A DNA stretch of 64,000 bases from Rhizobium leguminosarum (GCF_002953715.1 NZ_CP025016.1:186001-250000), one strand, 5' to 3'; counted from the stretch's first letter, positions 25,617-34,773 are shown. Notes: generated from the letters alone by a model not told the origin. A program made the numbers and translations.

Positions 25617-26678
25617 TTAGGGATTGCTGCGGCCGAGGCCGTAGGTCAGCGCTAAGGCTCCGACGAGCACGGCGCCCTTGACGAAATCCTGGGTGTAATA
25701 AGGGGCGTTCAGCATGGTGAGACCGTTCAGCAGCACGCCGACGAAGACGGCGCCGGCAATGGTGCCGAGCACGTTTGGACGCCGCAGGTTGAAGACGGCA
25801 AAACCGATCAGCGCGGCGGCGACCGAATCCATCAGCAGCGAGCCGCCGGAGGAAACATCGCCACGCCCAACGCGGGCGGCAATGACGATGCCGCCCAGCG
25901 ATGCCAGCGTGCCTGAAATGACATAGGCGAGCGTCTTCAGCCGGACTGTGGACGCGCCGGCAAGCCGGGTCGCGACCTCATTGCCGCCGGTCGCAAACAA
26001 CAATCGGCCGATGCGGGTGCGTTCAGTGAGAATGAAGAGTGCGACGGCGACCACCGCCATCAGCACCACGGAGACGGGCAGGGTGCCGAGGATGCTGTAG
26101 CGGCCAATCAGCAGAAAAGCCGGGTCGTAGGCGCCGGTCGCCTTCGACCCGTCGGGCAGGGTGAGGCCGGCGGAAATCGATCGGCCGGCGGTTGGGATCA
26201 GCTGCAGGCCCGAAAGCAGGAACATCATCGCCAGCGTCGCCAGGAGATCCGGCACCTTCAGGCGGACGATGAGGAAGGCGTTGACGAGGCCGATCAGGGC
26301 GCCAAAGGCGAGCACGAGCGGCACCGTCGCATAGGCATCAAGGCGCCAGACGATCATCGCGTAACTCGCCGCCATCACGCTCGATGCGGCGACCGCGCCG
26401 ATCGACAGGTCGAAACCGCCGACAGCAAGTGTGACGGTGACGCCGGCGCCGAGAATGGCGACGACGGACACCGCCTGCAGGATGCTCATCAGATTGGCGA
26501 TGTTGATGAAGGCGGGTTGGGCGATGGTGAAGCCGACGATGAGCAGTGCCAGCAGGATGAACACCGCGCCTGCCCGGAGGAACGCCCCGAGGGCGGCGAG
26601 ACGGCCGTGATCGGCTTGCGGCGATGCCTTCGGCCGGGCGCTTGGCTGTGGAAGAGTGTCGTCGTCGATCGTCGTCAT
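25617..26678 (-). CDS. ABC transporter permease (RbsC class)
   Basis: A 353-residue inner-membrane protein. A hydrophilic, Pro-rich N-terminal tail of about 30 residues precedes eight to ten hydrophobic segments. The RbsC-class motif VGGFDLSIGAVAASSVMAAS (about 85-105) and VGRGDVSSGGSLLMDSVAAALIGFAVF near the C-terminus are clear. It overlaps the double-domain ATPase gene by 4 bases. The binding protein for this pair is most likely the divergent gene at 28394. Confidence 0.87.
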   Translation of the reverse strand: MTTIDDDTLPQPSARPKASPQADHGRLAALGAFLRAGAVFILLALLIVGFTIAQPAFINIANLMSILQAVSVVAILGAGVTVTLAVGGFDLSIGAVAASSVMAASYAMIVWRLDAYATVPLVLAFGALIGLVNAFLIVRLKVPDLLATLAMMFLLSGLQLIPTAGRSISAGLTLPDGSKATGAYDPAFLLIGRYSILGTLPVSVVLMAVVAVALFILTERTRIGRLLFATGGNEVATRLAGASTVRLKTLAYVISGTLASLGGIVIAARVGRGDVSSGGSLLMDSVAAALIGFAVFNLRRPNVLGTIAGAVFVGVLLNGLTMLNAPYYTQDFVKGAVLVGALALTYGLGRSNP

Positions 26679-28159
26679 GCGGATATTCCCTGGATAGCGG
26701 AGGCAAGAGCGACCCCGTCTGCCGCGGGCCCCAGCACGTGGCGGTCGATGACGAGGATGCGGTCGGCCACCTCATGGGCCTCCTCAGGATCGGAGGTCGC
26801 GATCAGCGTCGCCCGGTCGGTGCGGGCGCGAATTGCCCGGATGATGTCGTGACGGGCGCCGACGTCGACACCCTGGAAGGGTTCGTCGAGCAGCAGCAGC
26901 CGGCTCGGTTCCGCCTCCCAGCGGGCGATCACCGCCTTCTGCTGGTTGCCGCCCGACAGCGACCAGATCGAGGCGAGTGGACCCGCGGCCTTGATGCCGA
27001 GACGAGTGATCGCCTGTTCGGCCTCGCGTCGCTCGCGGCCGCCGACAAGGAAACCGTGCGGATACCATTTGCCAAGATGCGGTAGGCTGATCGTCGCCGA
27101 TAATGAATTACCGGGCCATGCCGGCGGCATCAGCGAGGAGCGATGACGGTCTTCGGCCGCCATCGCCACACCTGCGGCGATCGCTTCGGTCGGGCTTTTC
27201 GGCCGGTACGGCCGGCCGTCGAGAGACATCGTACCGCCGGCAAGCGCAGTCACGCCAAAGATCGCCTGGAGCAGCCGGCTCTTACCGGCGCCGAGCACAC
27301 CGGTCACCGCGACCACCTCGCCCTCATGCAATGACAGATCGAAGGATGCGGCTTCAGGGAGCAGGCTGATATCACGCATCTCGAAAATCGCCGGACCGGT
27401 CGCAGGCCGCGCATCCGGCCGGGCTGCCTCCAGTCTGCGGCCGATCATCGTCTCGATGGCGCTCGAAAAATCGATCGGCCGCGAAAAGGTGCCGACGACG
27501 CGGCCGCCGCGCATGACGAGCGCGCGGTCCGCGATGGCTTCAAGATCGGCTGTACGGTGCGATATATAGAGGATCGCCAGGCCGCGCTTGCGAAGCCTAA
27601 GCAGAATATCGAAGAGGCGGCGGCTTTCCTCTCCGGAAAGGCTCGCCGTCGGCTCGTCGAGGATGAGGAGGTCGGCGCGGTTGGCAAGCGCGCGGGCGAT
27701 TGCCACCAGTTGCCGGTCGGCGCTGGTGAGTTCGCCGAAATCACGGTCCAACGGCAGGCTGAAGCCGGCGGCATCGAGCATGGACTGAGCGGCACGGCGG
27801 ATGCCGGCGCGCGAGACGAAGAAGGGCGTGCTGCGATCGGCGAACCGTTTGAGAAGCAGGGCATCGGCAACACTCAGGCCGGCCGCGCCGACGAGATCCG
27901 TCGACTGATGCACCGTGACGACGCCGGCCTTTGCCGCTTCGGCCGGGCTGCGAGGCGCAAAGGGGTGGCCATCGAGACTGACCGTGCCGCCATCGGCCGG
28001 AAGTACGCCGGAAAGGATCTTGACCAGCGTCGATTTGCCTGCGCCGTTTGCACCCATCAGCGCCACGATCTCACCGCGCTCCATCGAAAGATCGGCACCG
28101 GCAAGAGCCCGCGTCGACCCGAAACTGCGGGTGATATTTTCAATGTGAAGAAGCGGCAT
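26675..28159 (-). CDS. ABC transporter ATP-binding protein with two ATPase domains (RbsA class)
   Basis: About 494 residues from ATG 28159 (MPLLHIENITRSFGSTRAL); an upstream in-frame start at 28180 is possible and neither has a strong ribosome site. The first domain has Walker A GANGAGKST, a degenerate signature (LTSADRQLVAIARA) and Walker B LLILDEPTASLS. The second has GVLGAGKSR, SGGNQQKAVIARW and LLLLDEPFQGVDVGA. This asymmetry is normal for sugar-type double ATPases. It forms a divergent pair with the binding-protein gene at 28394. Confidence 0.87.
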   Translation of the reverse strand: MPLLHIENITRSFGSTRALAGADLSMERGEIVALMGANGAGKSTLVKILSGVLPADGGTVSLDGHPFAPRSPAEAAKAGVVTVHQSTDLVGAAGLSVADALLLKRFADRSTPFFVSRAGIRRAAQSMLDAAGFSLPLDRDFGELTSADRQLVAIARALANRADLLILDEPTASLSGEESRRLFDILLRLRKRGLAILYISHRTADLEAIADRALVMRGGRVVGTFSRPIDFSSAIETMIGRRLEAARPDARPATGPAIFEMRDISLLPEAASFDLSLHEGEVVAVTGVLGAGKSRLLQAIFGVTALAGGTMSLDGRPYRPKSPTEAIAAGVAMAAEDRHRSSLMPPAWPGNSLSATISLPHLGKWYPHGFLVGGRERREAEQAITRLGIKAAGPLASIWSLSGGNQQKAVIARWEAEPSRLLLLDEPFQGVDVGARHDIIRAIRARTDRATLIATSDPEEAHEVADRILVIDRHVLGPAADGVALASAIQGISA

Positions 28160-28310
28160 CGATAGTGTCCGGGACTGCATTCGAAGCGGGAGTGTGCCCT
28201 GTCCGGGCGGTCGAACTCCAGGCACGCCTTTCCCTCACAAACTGTCCTCGGGAAACAAAGAATCTCCCGCAGCCCGTAAAATCGGATCATTTACTCTACT
28301 AAAAACATAG

Positions 28311-28330
28311 AGATTATATCTAAATAATCT
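28311..28330. promoter_or_regulatory. AT-rich inverted repeat in the divergent promoter region
   Basis: AGATTAT-ATCTAA-ATAATCT forms perfect 7-base arms in an otherwise GC-rich area between the divergent ATPase and binding-protein genes. It is a candidate shared operator. The remaining part of 28160-28393 is AT-rich from about 28280 on, as expected for promoters, with no gene. Confidence 0.4.
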
Positions 28331-28393
28331 GACGCGTCGCGAGGGCTGTCACACCTGTCAGACGACGCTCCCGATTGCTAAAGGAACGCGACG

Positions 28394-29440
28394 ATGAAAT
28401 CCCTCGCACGGCTCGCACTGTCTGCCGCCGTCATTCCATTCATTTTCATACAAGGCGCAAAAGCCGATGGTCTGTCCGGCGCTCCTGCCCCTTTCGACAA
28501 GGGCGGCGTCAAAGTAGCGTTGATCAGCTACATCTCGGCCGGTGACTTCTTCCAAGCTTACCAGGCTGGGGCTGAAGCCCAGGCCAAGGCGCTGGATATC
28601 GACCTGCGCGTCTTCCCCGGACGGCAGGACGCCGCCGAGCAGCGAGAACAGATCCTGCAGGCGATCAATCTCGGCGTCTCCGGGATCGTCATCGACCACG
28701 GCCTGCCGGAATCGCTCGGCGACGTCGTGCAGCAGGCGCTCGACAAGGGCATCAAGGTCGTGGCCTTCGACGTCAACCTCAACAATCCCAAGATTCCGCA
28801 GGTGGAGCAGAGCGATCACGAGCTTGCCTCGTTGGCACTAGAACAGGTGGTAAAGGACAACGGTAGCAGCTTCAACGCCGGCTACGTTTATGTCGCCGGC
28901 TTTGCGCCGCTCGATCGCCGCAACGAGGTCTGGGATAAGTTCAAGTCGGACAATAAAGACGTGGTCGAAAAGGCCCGCTTCGGCAATGTCAGCGACACGA
29001 CGGCGACCTCGACCGCCGACCAGGCGAAGGCCGCACTCACCGCCAATCCCGATATTTCAGTCGTCTTCGCTCCCTATGACGAATTCGCCCGCGGCGTGAA
29101 GCTCGCCGCCAACGACCTCGGCATAGCAAGCAAGCTGAAGATCTATTCCGCCGACGTCTCTACGGCCGATATCCAGGAAATCACCGAGGAAGGCAGCCCC
29201 TGGGTCGCGACCGTTGCAACCAATCCGGCCGTCGTCGGCGCCGTCTCCATTCGCGCCGCCGCCCTTGAGATCGCCGGGCAGACGGTTCCTCACCAGATCA
29301 CCGTGAAGCCGACGCTTCTGACGCAGGAAAGCCTGCGCGCAGCCGGCGTCAAGACGATCGAGGAACTGGCCGAAAAGATCCCGGCCTTCAGCACGAGCGA
29401 TGCGGCAACCGCCAGCTGGATCCCGGACAAGCTGTTCTGA
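28394..29440 (+). CDS. ABC transporter substrate-binding protein (RbsB class)
   Basis: A 348-residue periplasmic protein with signal MKSLARLALSAAVIPFIFIQGAKA. The mature part has the type-I periplasmic-binding fold: VALISYISAGDFFQAYQAGAEAQ, LQAINLGVSGIVIDHG near 95, VVAFDVNLN near 125, and the hinge/second-lobe VVFAPYDEFARGVKLA near 220. AAGGAACGCGACG precedes the ATG. It lies divergent to the RbsA/RbsC-class genes and ends in a strong terminator, so it forms its own short transcript. Neighbours suggest an organosulfur or amine ligand rather than a sugar; this is inference. Confidence 0.85.
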   Translation: MKSLARLALSAAVIPFIFIQGAKADGLSGAPAPFDKGGVKVALISYISAGDFFQAYQAGAEAQAKALDIDLRVFPGRQDAAEQREQILQAINLGVSGIVIDHGLPESLGDVVQQALDKGIKVVAFDVNLNNPKIPQVEQSDHELASLALEQVVKDNGSSFNAGYVYVAGFAPLDRRNEVWDKFKSDNKDVVEKARFGNVSDTTATSTADQAKAALTANPDISVVFAPYDEFARGVKLAANDLGIASKLKIYSADVSTADIQEITEEGSPWVATVATNPAVVGAVSIRAAALEIAGQTVPHQITVKPTLLTQESLRAAGVKTIEELAEKIPAFSTSDAATASWIPDKLF

Positions 29441-29459
29441 GACTACGCACTTCGATCCT

Positions 29460-29500
29460 TCCGGCGGAAGCCTCTGCGGCTTCCGCCGGATCATCTTTTT
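29460..29500 (+). terminator. Intrinsic terminator after the RbsB-class gene
   Basis: Thirteen-base arms TCCGGCGGAAGCC and GGCTTCCGCCGGA around a 5-base loop, followed by TCATCTTTTT. It lies 20 bases before the next ATG, so the acyl-CoA-dehydrogenase-like gene must depend on read-through or its own start. Confidence 0.85.
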
Positions 29501-29520
29501 GGAGAATTGGAGTTCCGCCC

Positions 29521-30729
29521 ATGAGCCAGTCCAATGTCATCTTCGCGGCCAGCCGCAACCCGACGCGCGAAGACCTCTTTGCCCGTGCCGAGGAGATCTC
29601 TGCCGACCTTTCCAGGCGCGCCGCAGACCTCGACCGCGAAGGCCGCCCGCCGCTTGCCGAAATCATCAAGTTGAAAAATGCCGGGCTGCTCAATGCGCTG
29701 CATCCCACGCAAATCGGCGGCGGCGGCCTCGATTGGGTCGACGGGCTGAGGCTGGTGCGTATCCTCGCCCGTGGCGAGAGCTCGATCGGCCAGTTGCTCG
29801 GCTACCACTATGTCAACAGCCAGTACATCTATTGGGCCCTCGATGCCGCACGCGCCCATGCGCTGGGCAGCGATACCGTCGCCAGGAACCTCTATTGGGG
29901 TGCAGCCGTCAATCCGCGCGATCCCGGGCTGGTGCTCACCCGTCGCGGCAACGGTTATGTGTTGAACGGACGCAAGTCCTTCTCCACGGCGGCGCGGGTC
30001 TCCGACTATATCAATGCCAATGCGGCGCTCGACGACAAGATCGCCGGCTTCGCCGTGCCAACCAATCGTCCAGGCTACGTCGCCAACGACGACTGGGACA
30101 ATATCGGCCAGCGCCTCTCCGACAGCGGCAGCGTCGAGTTCCGCGACTTCCCCGTCTACGAGGAGGATTTCGTCGGTGCGCCCGCTGCACCCGATGTGGC
30201 GCCGCCGGTTCTGTCGACCTTCAATACGCCGTTCATCCAGCTGGTCTTCGTCAACTTTTATCTCGGCACCGCCGAGGGCGCGCTGCAGGCGGCCGTCGAT
30301 TACGTCCGCACGACAACCCGGCCGTGGATCACATCAGGTGTCGAGCGGGCAGCGGACGATCCCTATATCCTCGAACGCGTCGGCGAATTCACCGCCGCGC
30401 TGAAGGCTTCGGCGGCCCTTGCCGACAGTGCGGCATCAGCCGTGCAGGCGGGCCTTGCTCGCGGCAGCGATGTGACCGCACGCGAGCGCGGCGAGGCGGC
30501 GGCGGAAGCCTATGCCGCCAAGGTCCACGCCACTCATGTTTCGCTCGACATCACCTCGCGCGTCTTCGAGCTGACGGGCGCGCGCTCGACGGCCGACAAA
30601 TACCGCTTCGACCGTTTCTGGCGCAATGTGCGCACGCACACGCTGCACGATCCGGTCTTCTACAAGGCGAAGGAAGTCGGTGAATTCGTGCTGAACGACA
30701 AGATACCGGAGGTCAGCCTCTATAGCTGA
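29521..30729 (+). CDS. Acyl-CoA-dehydrogenase-fold monooxygenase (SfnB/DszC-like)
   Basis: A 402-residue flavoprotein of the acyl-CoA dehydrogenase fold. Visible are an N-terminal helical domain, the middle beta domain with GYVLNGRKSFSTAARVSDYI (about 144-163), and the C-terminal motif FDRFWRNVRTHTLHDPVFYK, typical of the DszC/SfnB branch that oxidises sulfur or nitrogen compounds with reduced FMN. The usual catalytic Glu of acyl-CoA dehydrogenases is not evident. The ribosome site GGAG lies about 13 bases before the ATG, directly behind the terminator of the binding-protein gene. A second paralogue converges from 32040. Confidence 0.83.
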   Translation: MSQSNVIFAASRNPTREDLFARAEEISADLSRRAADLDREGRPPLAEIIKLKNAGLLNALHPTQIGGGGLDWVDGLRLVRILARGESSIGQLLGYHYVNSQYIYWALDAARAHALGSDTVARNLYWGAAVNPRDPGLVLTRRGNGYVLNGRKSFSTAARVSDYINANAALDDKIAGFAVPTNRPGYVANDDWDNIGQRLSDSGSVEFRDFPVYEEDFVGAPAAPDVAPPVLSTFNTPFIQLVFVNFYLGTAEGALQAAVDYVRTTTRPWITSGVERAADDPYILERVGEFTAALKASAALADSAASAVQAGLARGSDVTARERGEAAAEAYAAKVHATHVSLDITSRVFELTGARSTADKYRFDRFWRNVRTHTLHDPVFYKAKEVGEFVLNDKIPEVSLYS

Positions 30730-30757
30730 GGTTGCCACGCTGTCATCGAAAATGAAT

Positions 30758-30790
30758 AACCCCATTGCCGGCACCGGCAATGGGGTTTTC
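30758..30790. terminator. Bidirectional terminator between two convergent SfnB-like genes
   Basis: Arms AACCCCATTGCCGG and CCGGCAATGGGGTT, with T-runs available on both sides, can end transcripts from 29521-30729 (plus) and 32040-30811 (minus). Confidence 0.85.
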
Positions 30791-30810
30791 GTTTGGAAGA
30801 GAGGGAGATC

Positions 30811-32040
30811 TCAGAGCGCGCCGTTCTTCGGCGGCGTTACACCGTTCAAATGGTAGTTGCCGACGACGTGGTATTTCCAGCGCACGGGATCGTGCAGCGT
30901 ATGGGTGCGGGCATTGCGCCAATGGCGGTCGAGGTTGAGGCCAGCCTGCACCGACGAGGTCCCGGCAAGCTCGAAAAGCGTGTTCGAGGCCTCGAGCGCC
31001 ACTTCGGTGGTCAGCACCTTGGCGGCGGCAACCGCAAGCGTCGCCGCGACCACCTTTTCCTCTGTCGTCTCGACCTGCGCGGCATCGACCTTGTGCCCTG
31101 CGCGCTCCACCAGAGCCGTTGCGGCTTCCAGCCGGATGGCGATCTGGCCGACTTTGGCGATCGTCAGCGGATCGTCGGAGGCACGCTCAAGGCCGCTATC
31201 CATCCAGGGGCGCGATTTCGTCCTGACGAACTCCAGCGTTTCAGCAAAGGCCGCCCGCGCAATACCGAGATCGACACCAGCATGGATGATCTGGCCGACC
31301 GAGCCGATCGTCGTCGGCCGCTCGAAACCCTTGTGATGGAAGACAACGGAATCGGCGCTGACATAGACATTGTCGAGGATGGTCGTGCCGCTGCCGGTGG
31401 TGCGCTGGCCGAAGCCGTCCCAGTCGTCGACGATCTCGACGCCTTCGGTGCCCTTCGGCACGAAGGCCATGGTCAGCCGATCCTCCGGATCGAGCGCAAA
31501 GATGGTGATCCAATCGGCGAAGAGGACGCCGGTCGAATAGAATTTGCGGCCGTTGATCCGGTAACCCGGACCGTCGCGGGTGATGCGCGTGTTGTAGTGG
31601 CCGACCGTCTTCGTGCCGCGCTCGGAAAGCGCATTGCCGAAACGGTCGCCGGCCAGCACCCGGCCGAAGAAATAGCGCTGCTGCTCCTCGCCGCCGTCGG
31701 TTCTGAGCGCCTCGAGAATATAGAAATGGTTCTGCGGGATCTGGCCGATCGAACCGTCCGCCTCAGACAGGATCGCGGTGATCTCGGCAAGCACGGCGTT
31801 GGAGACGTCAAGCCCGCCATATTGCGCTGGCACGGTGATCGCCAGAAGGCCGGACTGGGCGAGAAGATCCAGTTCGCTAAATGGCAGGATCCGCTCGGCG
31901 TCGCGCTCGGCTGCGCGTGCGGCAAATTGTGCCGCCAGTCTGCGGGCGGTGGCGATCGCCTCATCATCGCTGCCGATACGGTCGGCCACGGGCCGGATCT
32001 GATCTGCTTGCCTCAGCACGGTGTTCATCGATGTCTCCAA
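30811..32040 (-). CDS. Acyl-CoA-dehydrogenase-fold monooxygenase (SfnB family, sulfur acquisition)
   Basis: A 409-residue flavoprotein, paralogous to the gene at 29521 but clearly diverged. It has LLAITVPAQYGGLDVSNAVLAEI near 80, the middle domain GYRINGRKFYSTGVLFADWITI near 160-180, LGIARAAFAETLEFVRTKSRPW near 260-285, and the C-terminal NLDRHWRNARTHTLHDPVRWK. SfnB-type enzymes are induced by sulfate limitation and act with flavin monooxygenases on sulfones or sulfonates. It is divergent from the NtaA-like gene at 32351. The substrate is unknown. Confidence 0.85.
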   Translation of the reverse strand: METSMNTVLRQADQIRPVADRIGSDDEAIATARRLAAQFAARAAERDAERILPFSELDLLAQSGLLAITVPAQYGGLDVSNAVLAEITAILSEADGSIGQIPQNHFYILEALRTDGGEEQQRYFFGRVLAGDRFGNALSERGTKTVGHYNTRITRDGPGYRINGRKFYSTGVLFADWITIFALDPEDRLTMAFVPKGTEGVEIVDDWDGFGQRTTGSGTTILDNVYVSADSVVFHHKGFERPTTIGSVGQIIHAGVDLGIARAAFAETLEFVRTKSRPWMDSGLERASDDPLTIAKVGQIAIRLEAATALVERAGHKVDAAQVETTEEKVVAATLAVAAAKVLTTEVALEASNTLFELAGTSSVQAGLNLDRHWRNARTHTLHDPVRWKYHVVGNYHLNGVTPPKNGAL

Positions 32041-32350
32041 TTCTGACGAGCTTATCGGTGAAAGAAATTAAGCGTCGAGATAAGAGCACAAATTCTATAG
32101 ATGCGATGGAAAATGAAAAGTGTTTGCTTATCAGGCTTGGACCGCCGCCATTAGTGTTGCGGTCCGGCACTCGTGCGACGTGGTCGCCTGGGAAGCGATA
32201 AAATTCCTGCCCAGAACTGGCGCTCCCGGTCTCGTTTTGACGACGGCGACCTCCTACGTAACCGATGTCAGGTGCGTCACCGCGCCGGTTGCAGAAAGAA
32301 CGCCCAATGCGGGGCAGGGCGGCCGCCTTGCCCGATCCATGAGGAAAATC
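32041..32350. promoter_or_regulatory. Divergent promoter region with three CTTATC/GATAAG elements
   Basis: This 310-base gap contains CTTATC at 32051-32056, its reverse complement GATAAG at 32079-32084, and CTTATC again at 32127-32132. The first two form an inverted pair, the first and third a direct pair. They may bind a regulator shared by the two monooxygenase genes. An open frame runs through 32120-32350 but it has no family resemblance. I see no small gene here. Confidence 0.35.
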
Positions 32351-33688
32351 ATGACCCGTTCACGGCAGTTGCGCCTCGGCGCCTTCATGCGTCCCGTCAG
32401 CCTGCATACCGGCGCCTGGCGCTATCCCGGTTCTTATCCCGACGCCAATTTCAATTTCGCCCATCTGAAGTCCTTCGCGCAGGCGTTGGAGCGGGCGAAA
32501 TTCGACGCCTTCTTCATGGCCGATCATCTTGCCGTGCTCAACATGCCGGTCGAGGCGCTGAGGCGCAGCCACACCGTGACCTCCTTCGAGCCCTTTACGC
32601 TGCTCTCGGCGCTGGCAGCGGTGACGGAGCGCATCGGCCTCGTCGCCACGGCCTCCACCACCTTCGACGAGCCCTATCACATTGCCCGGCGTTTCGCCTC
32701 GCTCGACCATATCAGCGGCGGCCGCGCCGGCTGGAACATCGTCACGACGTCGAACCCTGATGCCGCGCTCAATTTCGGCCTCGACGAACACGTGGAGCAT
32801 GGCGAGCGGTATCATCGCGCCCGGGAATTCTACGACGTGGTAACCGGGCTCTGGGACAGCTTCGCCGACGATGCCTTCATGCGCGACCGGGAAAGCGGCC
32901 TGTTCTTCGATCCGGCAAAGATGCATGTGCTGAACCACAAGGGCGAGGAACTGAGCGTGCGTGGGCCGCTCAATATCGCCCGGCCGCCGCAGGGCTGGCC
33001 CGTCATCGTCCAGGCCGGCCAGTCGGACCCCGGCCGCCAGCTTGCCGCGGAAACCGCCGAGATGGTCTTCTGTTCGCCGCGCGATCTTGCCGCCGGCAAG
33101 GCGCTCTATGCCGATATTAAAGCCCGCATGGAAGCCATCGGCCGCAACCGCGACCATCTGAAGATCCTGCCCGCCGCCTTCGTCATCGTCGGCGACAGCA
33201 TCGAGGAGGCTCGCGCCAAACGCGCCACGCTCGACAGCCTGGTGCATTATGACAGCGCCATCGCTTCGCTTTCGATCGCGCTCGGCCATGACGCTTCGGG
33301 TTTCGATCCCGACGCACCGCTGCCGGCCGATATTCCCGACACCAATGCCAGCAAGACCGGCCGCGCCCAGGTGCTGAAACTTGCCGCGGAAGAAAATCTG
33401 ACGGTGCGGCAGCTGGCGCAGCGTTATGGCGGCTATGCCGGCCTTGCCTTCGTCGGCACGCCGGCCAGCATCGCCGACGAGATGGAAAGCTGGCTGGAGG
33501 AGGAAGGTTCGGACGGCTTCAACGTGGTCTTCCCCTATCTGCCCCAGGGTCTCCTCGACGTCACCGAACGGTTGGTTCCGGAGCTGCAGCGCCGCGGCCT
33601 GTTCCGCAGCGAATACGAAGGCACGACACTGCGCGAGCATCTCGGATTGCCGCGGCCGGAGAACCGGTTCTTTGCATCAGGTACATGA
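32351..33688 (+). CDS. LLM-class FMN-dependent monooxygenase (NtaA/SnaA/DszA family), second paralogue
   Basis: A 445-residue TIM-barrel flavin monooxygenase beginning MTRSRQLRLGAFMRPVSLHT. It shows ERAKFDAFFMADHLAVLN near 45-60, STTFDEPYHIARRFASLDHISGGRAGWNIVTTSN near 105-140, and PVIVQAGQSDPGRQLAAE near 220. ATG 32351 has GAGGAA 6 bases upstream; a long in-frame extension to 32120 crosses the promoter region. It probably works with an unlinked flavin reductase. Its pairing with the divergent SfnB-like gene matches organosulfur scavenging modules, but amine substrates cannot be excluded. Confidence 0.87.
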   Translation: MTRSRQLRLGAFMRPVSLHTGAWRYPGSYPDANFNFAHLKSFAQALERAKFDAFFMADHLAVLNMPVEALRRSHTVTSFEPFTLLSALAAVTERIGLVATASTTFDEPYHIARRFASLDHISGGRAGWNIVTTSNPDAALNFGLDEHVEHGERYHRAREFYDVVTGLWDSFADDAFMRDRESGLFFDPAKMHVLNHKGEELSVRGPLNIARPPQGWPVIVQAGQSDPGRQLAAETAEMVFCSPRDLAAGKALYADIKARMEAIGRNRDHLKILPAAFVIVGDSIEEARAKRATLDSLVHYDSAIASLSIALGHDASGFDPDAPLPADIPDTNASKTGRAQVLKLAAEENLTVRQLAQRYGGYAGLAFVGTPASIADEMESWLEEEGSDGFNVVFPYLPQGLLDVTERLVPELQRRGLFRSEYEGTTLREHLGLPRPENRFFASGT

Positions 33689-33697
33689 AGGGGCCTC

Positions 33698-33720
33698 GCT
33701 TCTGCTTTCCGGAAGCAAGC
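33698..33720. terminator. Weak hairpin between convergent genes
   Basis: GCTT and TGCTT arms pair with AAGCA and AGC around TCCGG, with a one-base bulge. It lies between the stops of the NtaA-like gene and the converging LacI gene, but has no long T-run. Confidence 0.3.
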
Positions 33721-33729
33721 CGATCGCGT

Positions 33730-34773
33730 TCAGGCCATGACCCCAACCCGAAATGCGTCGCTTTCGCCCGCCATCAGTTCGAGCGGCCAGATAATATTGC
33801 GCCCGTTGCCTGGATAAAACTCTCGATAGACCGGCATGTTGGCGAGAAGCATGCGGCCGAGTTCGACACCGAGATCGTAGAGCGACATGCGAAAGCAGCT
33901 GAGCGAGGGCTGCAGGAACCGTGCGCGCGGAGCGTCGCGGAAGCCGATCACCGCAAGGTCACGGCCGGGCATGACGCCCGATTCCATCAGGCAGCGATAA
34001 AGGCCGATCGCCATCAACTCGTAGATCAGGATCACTGCCGTCGGCCGCTCTTCGAGCAGCAGCAGTTCATGAGCCGCCTGATAGCCGCCCTGTTCACTCG
34101 ACTTGACGCGAATGACGAGCGAGGGGTCGAAGACAATATCGTGCCGCTCAAGCGCCCGGCGATAGCTATCGATAAAGAGATAGCCGAGGTTGGCCTCGCC
34201 CGACGGCGCGGTGATCGCGATCCGACGGTGGCCCAGCGCGATCAACCGCTCGACGGCATGGTCGGCCACGCCCTCGAAATCGAGATCGATCCATGGAAAA
34301 TTGCCGGCCGAAAGGCTGCGGCCGAGCGCGACGAAGGGGATCTTCGCCCTCGACAGAAAATCAATGCGCCGATCGACGCGCTGCGTGTCCGAGATGATCA
34401 TCGCATCGACGATGCGCCGCGCCACCATCCGCTTCAGATATTCGTGCGGGTCCTCGTCGCTCGGGCAGGGCAACATGAGGAGGTCGAGCTTGTGGCGCGT
34501 AAAGACGCTCTGCAGGCCGCTGGTGACGCCGAGGAAGAAGTTGTCGGCGTTCTCGACCGTCTCCTTGCTGGATTCGATCATCAACCCGATAACCTTCGTC
34601 TCCCCCTGCCTCAGGCTCCGCCCAGACTGGTTGGCGACGTAGCCGAGTTCCTCGGCCGCCGCCAGCACCCGCCGGCGGGTTTCCTCATTGACATCGGGCT
34701 TGCCGTTCAGCGCGCGGGAGACCGTGCCGATCGAGATATTCAAGTGTTCGGCAAGCTGGTGAATCCCCTTCAT
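33730..34773 (-). CDS. LacI-family transcriptional regulator of the adjacent sugar operon
   Basis: A 347-residue repressor. Helix-turn-helix MKGIHQLAEHLNISIGTVSR lies at the very N-terminus, followed by ALNGKPDVNEETRRRVLAAAEELGYVAN and an effector domain from about residue 60. ATG 34773 is chosen because the DNA-binding domain begins there and GGGAGG lies upstream; the frame stays open to 34800. It is transcribed away from the dehydrogenase/ABC operon across a region containing a perfect LacI-type operator, so it most likely controls both directions. The inducer is presumably the imported sugar or a derivative. Confidence 0.88.
   Translation of the reverse strand: MKGIHQLAEHLNISIGTVSRALNGKPDVNEETRRRVLAAAEELGYVANQSGRSLRQGETKVIGLMIESSKETVENADNFFLGVTSGLQSVFTRHKLDLLMLPCPSDEDPHEYLKRMVARRIVDAMIISDTQRVDRRIDFLSRAKIPFVALGRSLSAGNFPWIDLDFEGVADHAVERLIALGHRRIAITAPSGEANLGYLFIDSYRRALERHDIVFDPSLVIRVKSSEQGGYQAAHELLLLEERPTAVILIYELMAIGLYRCLMESGVMPGRDLAVIGFRDAPRARFLQPSLSCFRMSLYDLGVELGRMLLANMPVYREFYPGNGRNIIWPLELMAGESDAFRVGVMA

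Noticed and set aside
24262..25620. Plus-strand open frame of 452 codons
   Set aside because: It is antisense to the flavin monooxygenase gene, whose motifs and ribosome site are convincing.
32120..32350. N-terminal extension of the NtaA-like monooxygenase
   Set aside because: ATG 32351 has a good ribosome site and the family N-terminus; the extension overlaps the regulatory region.
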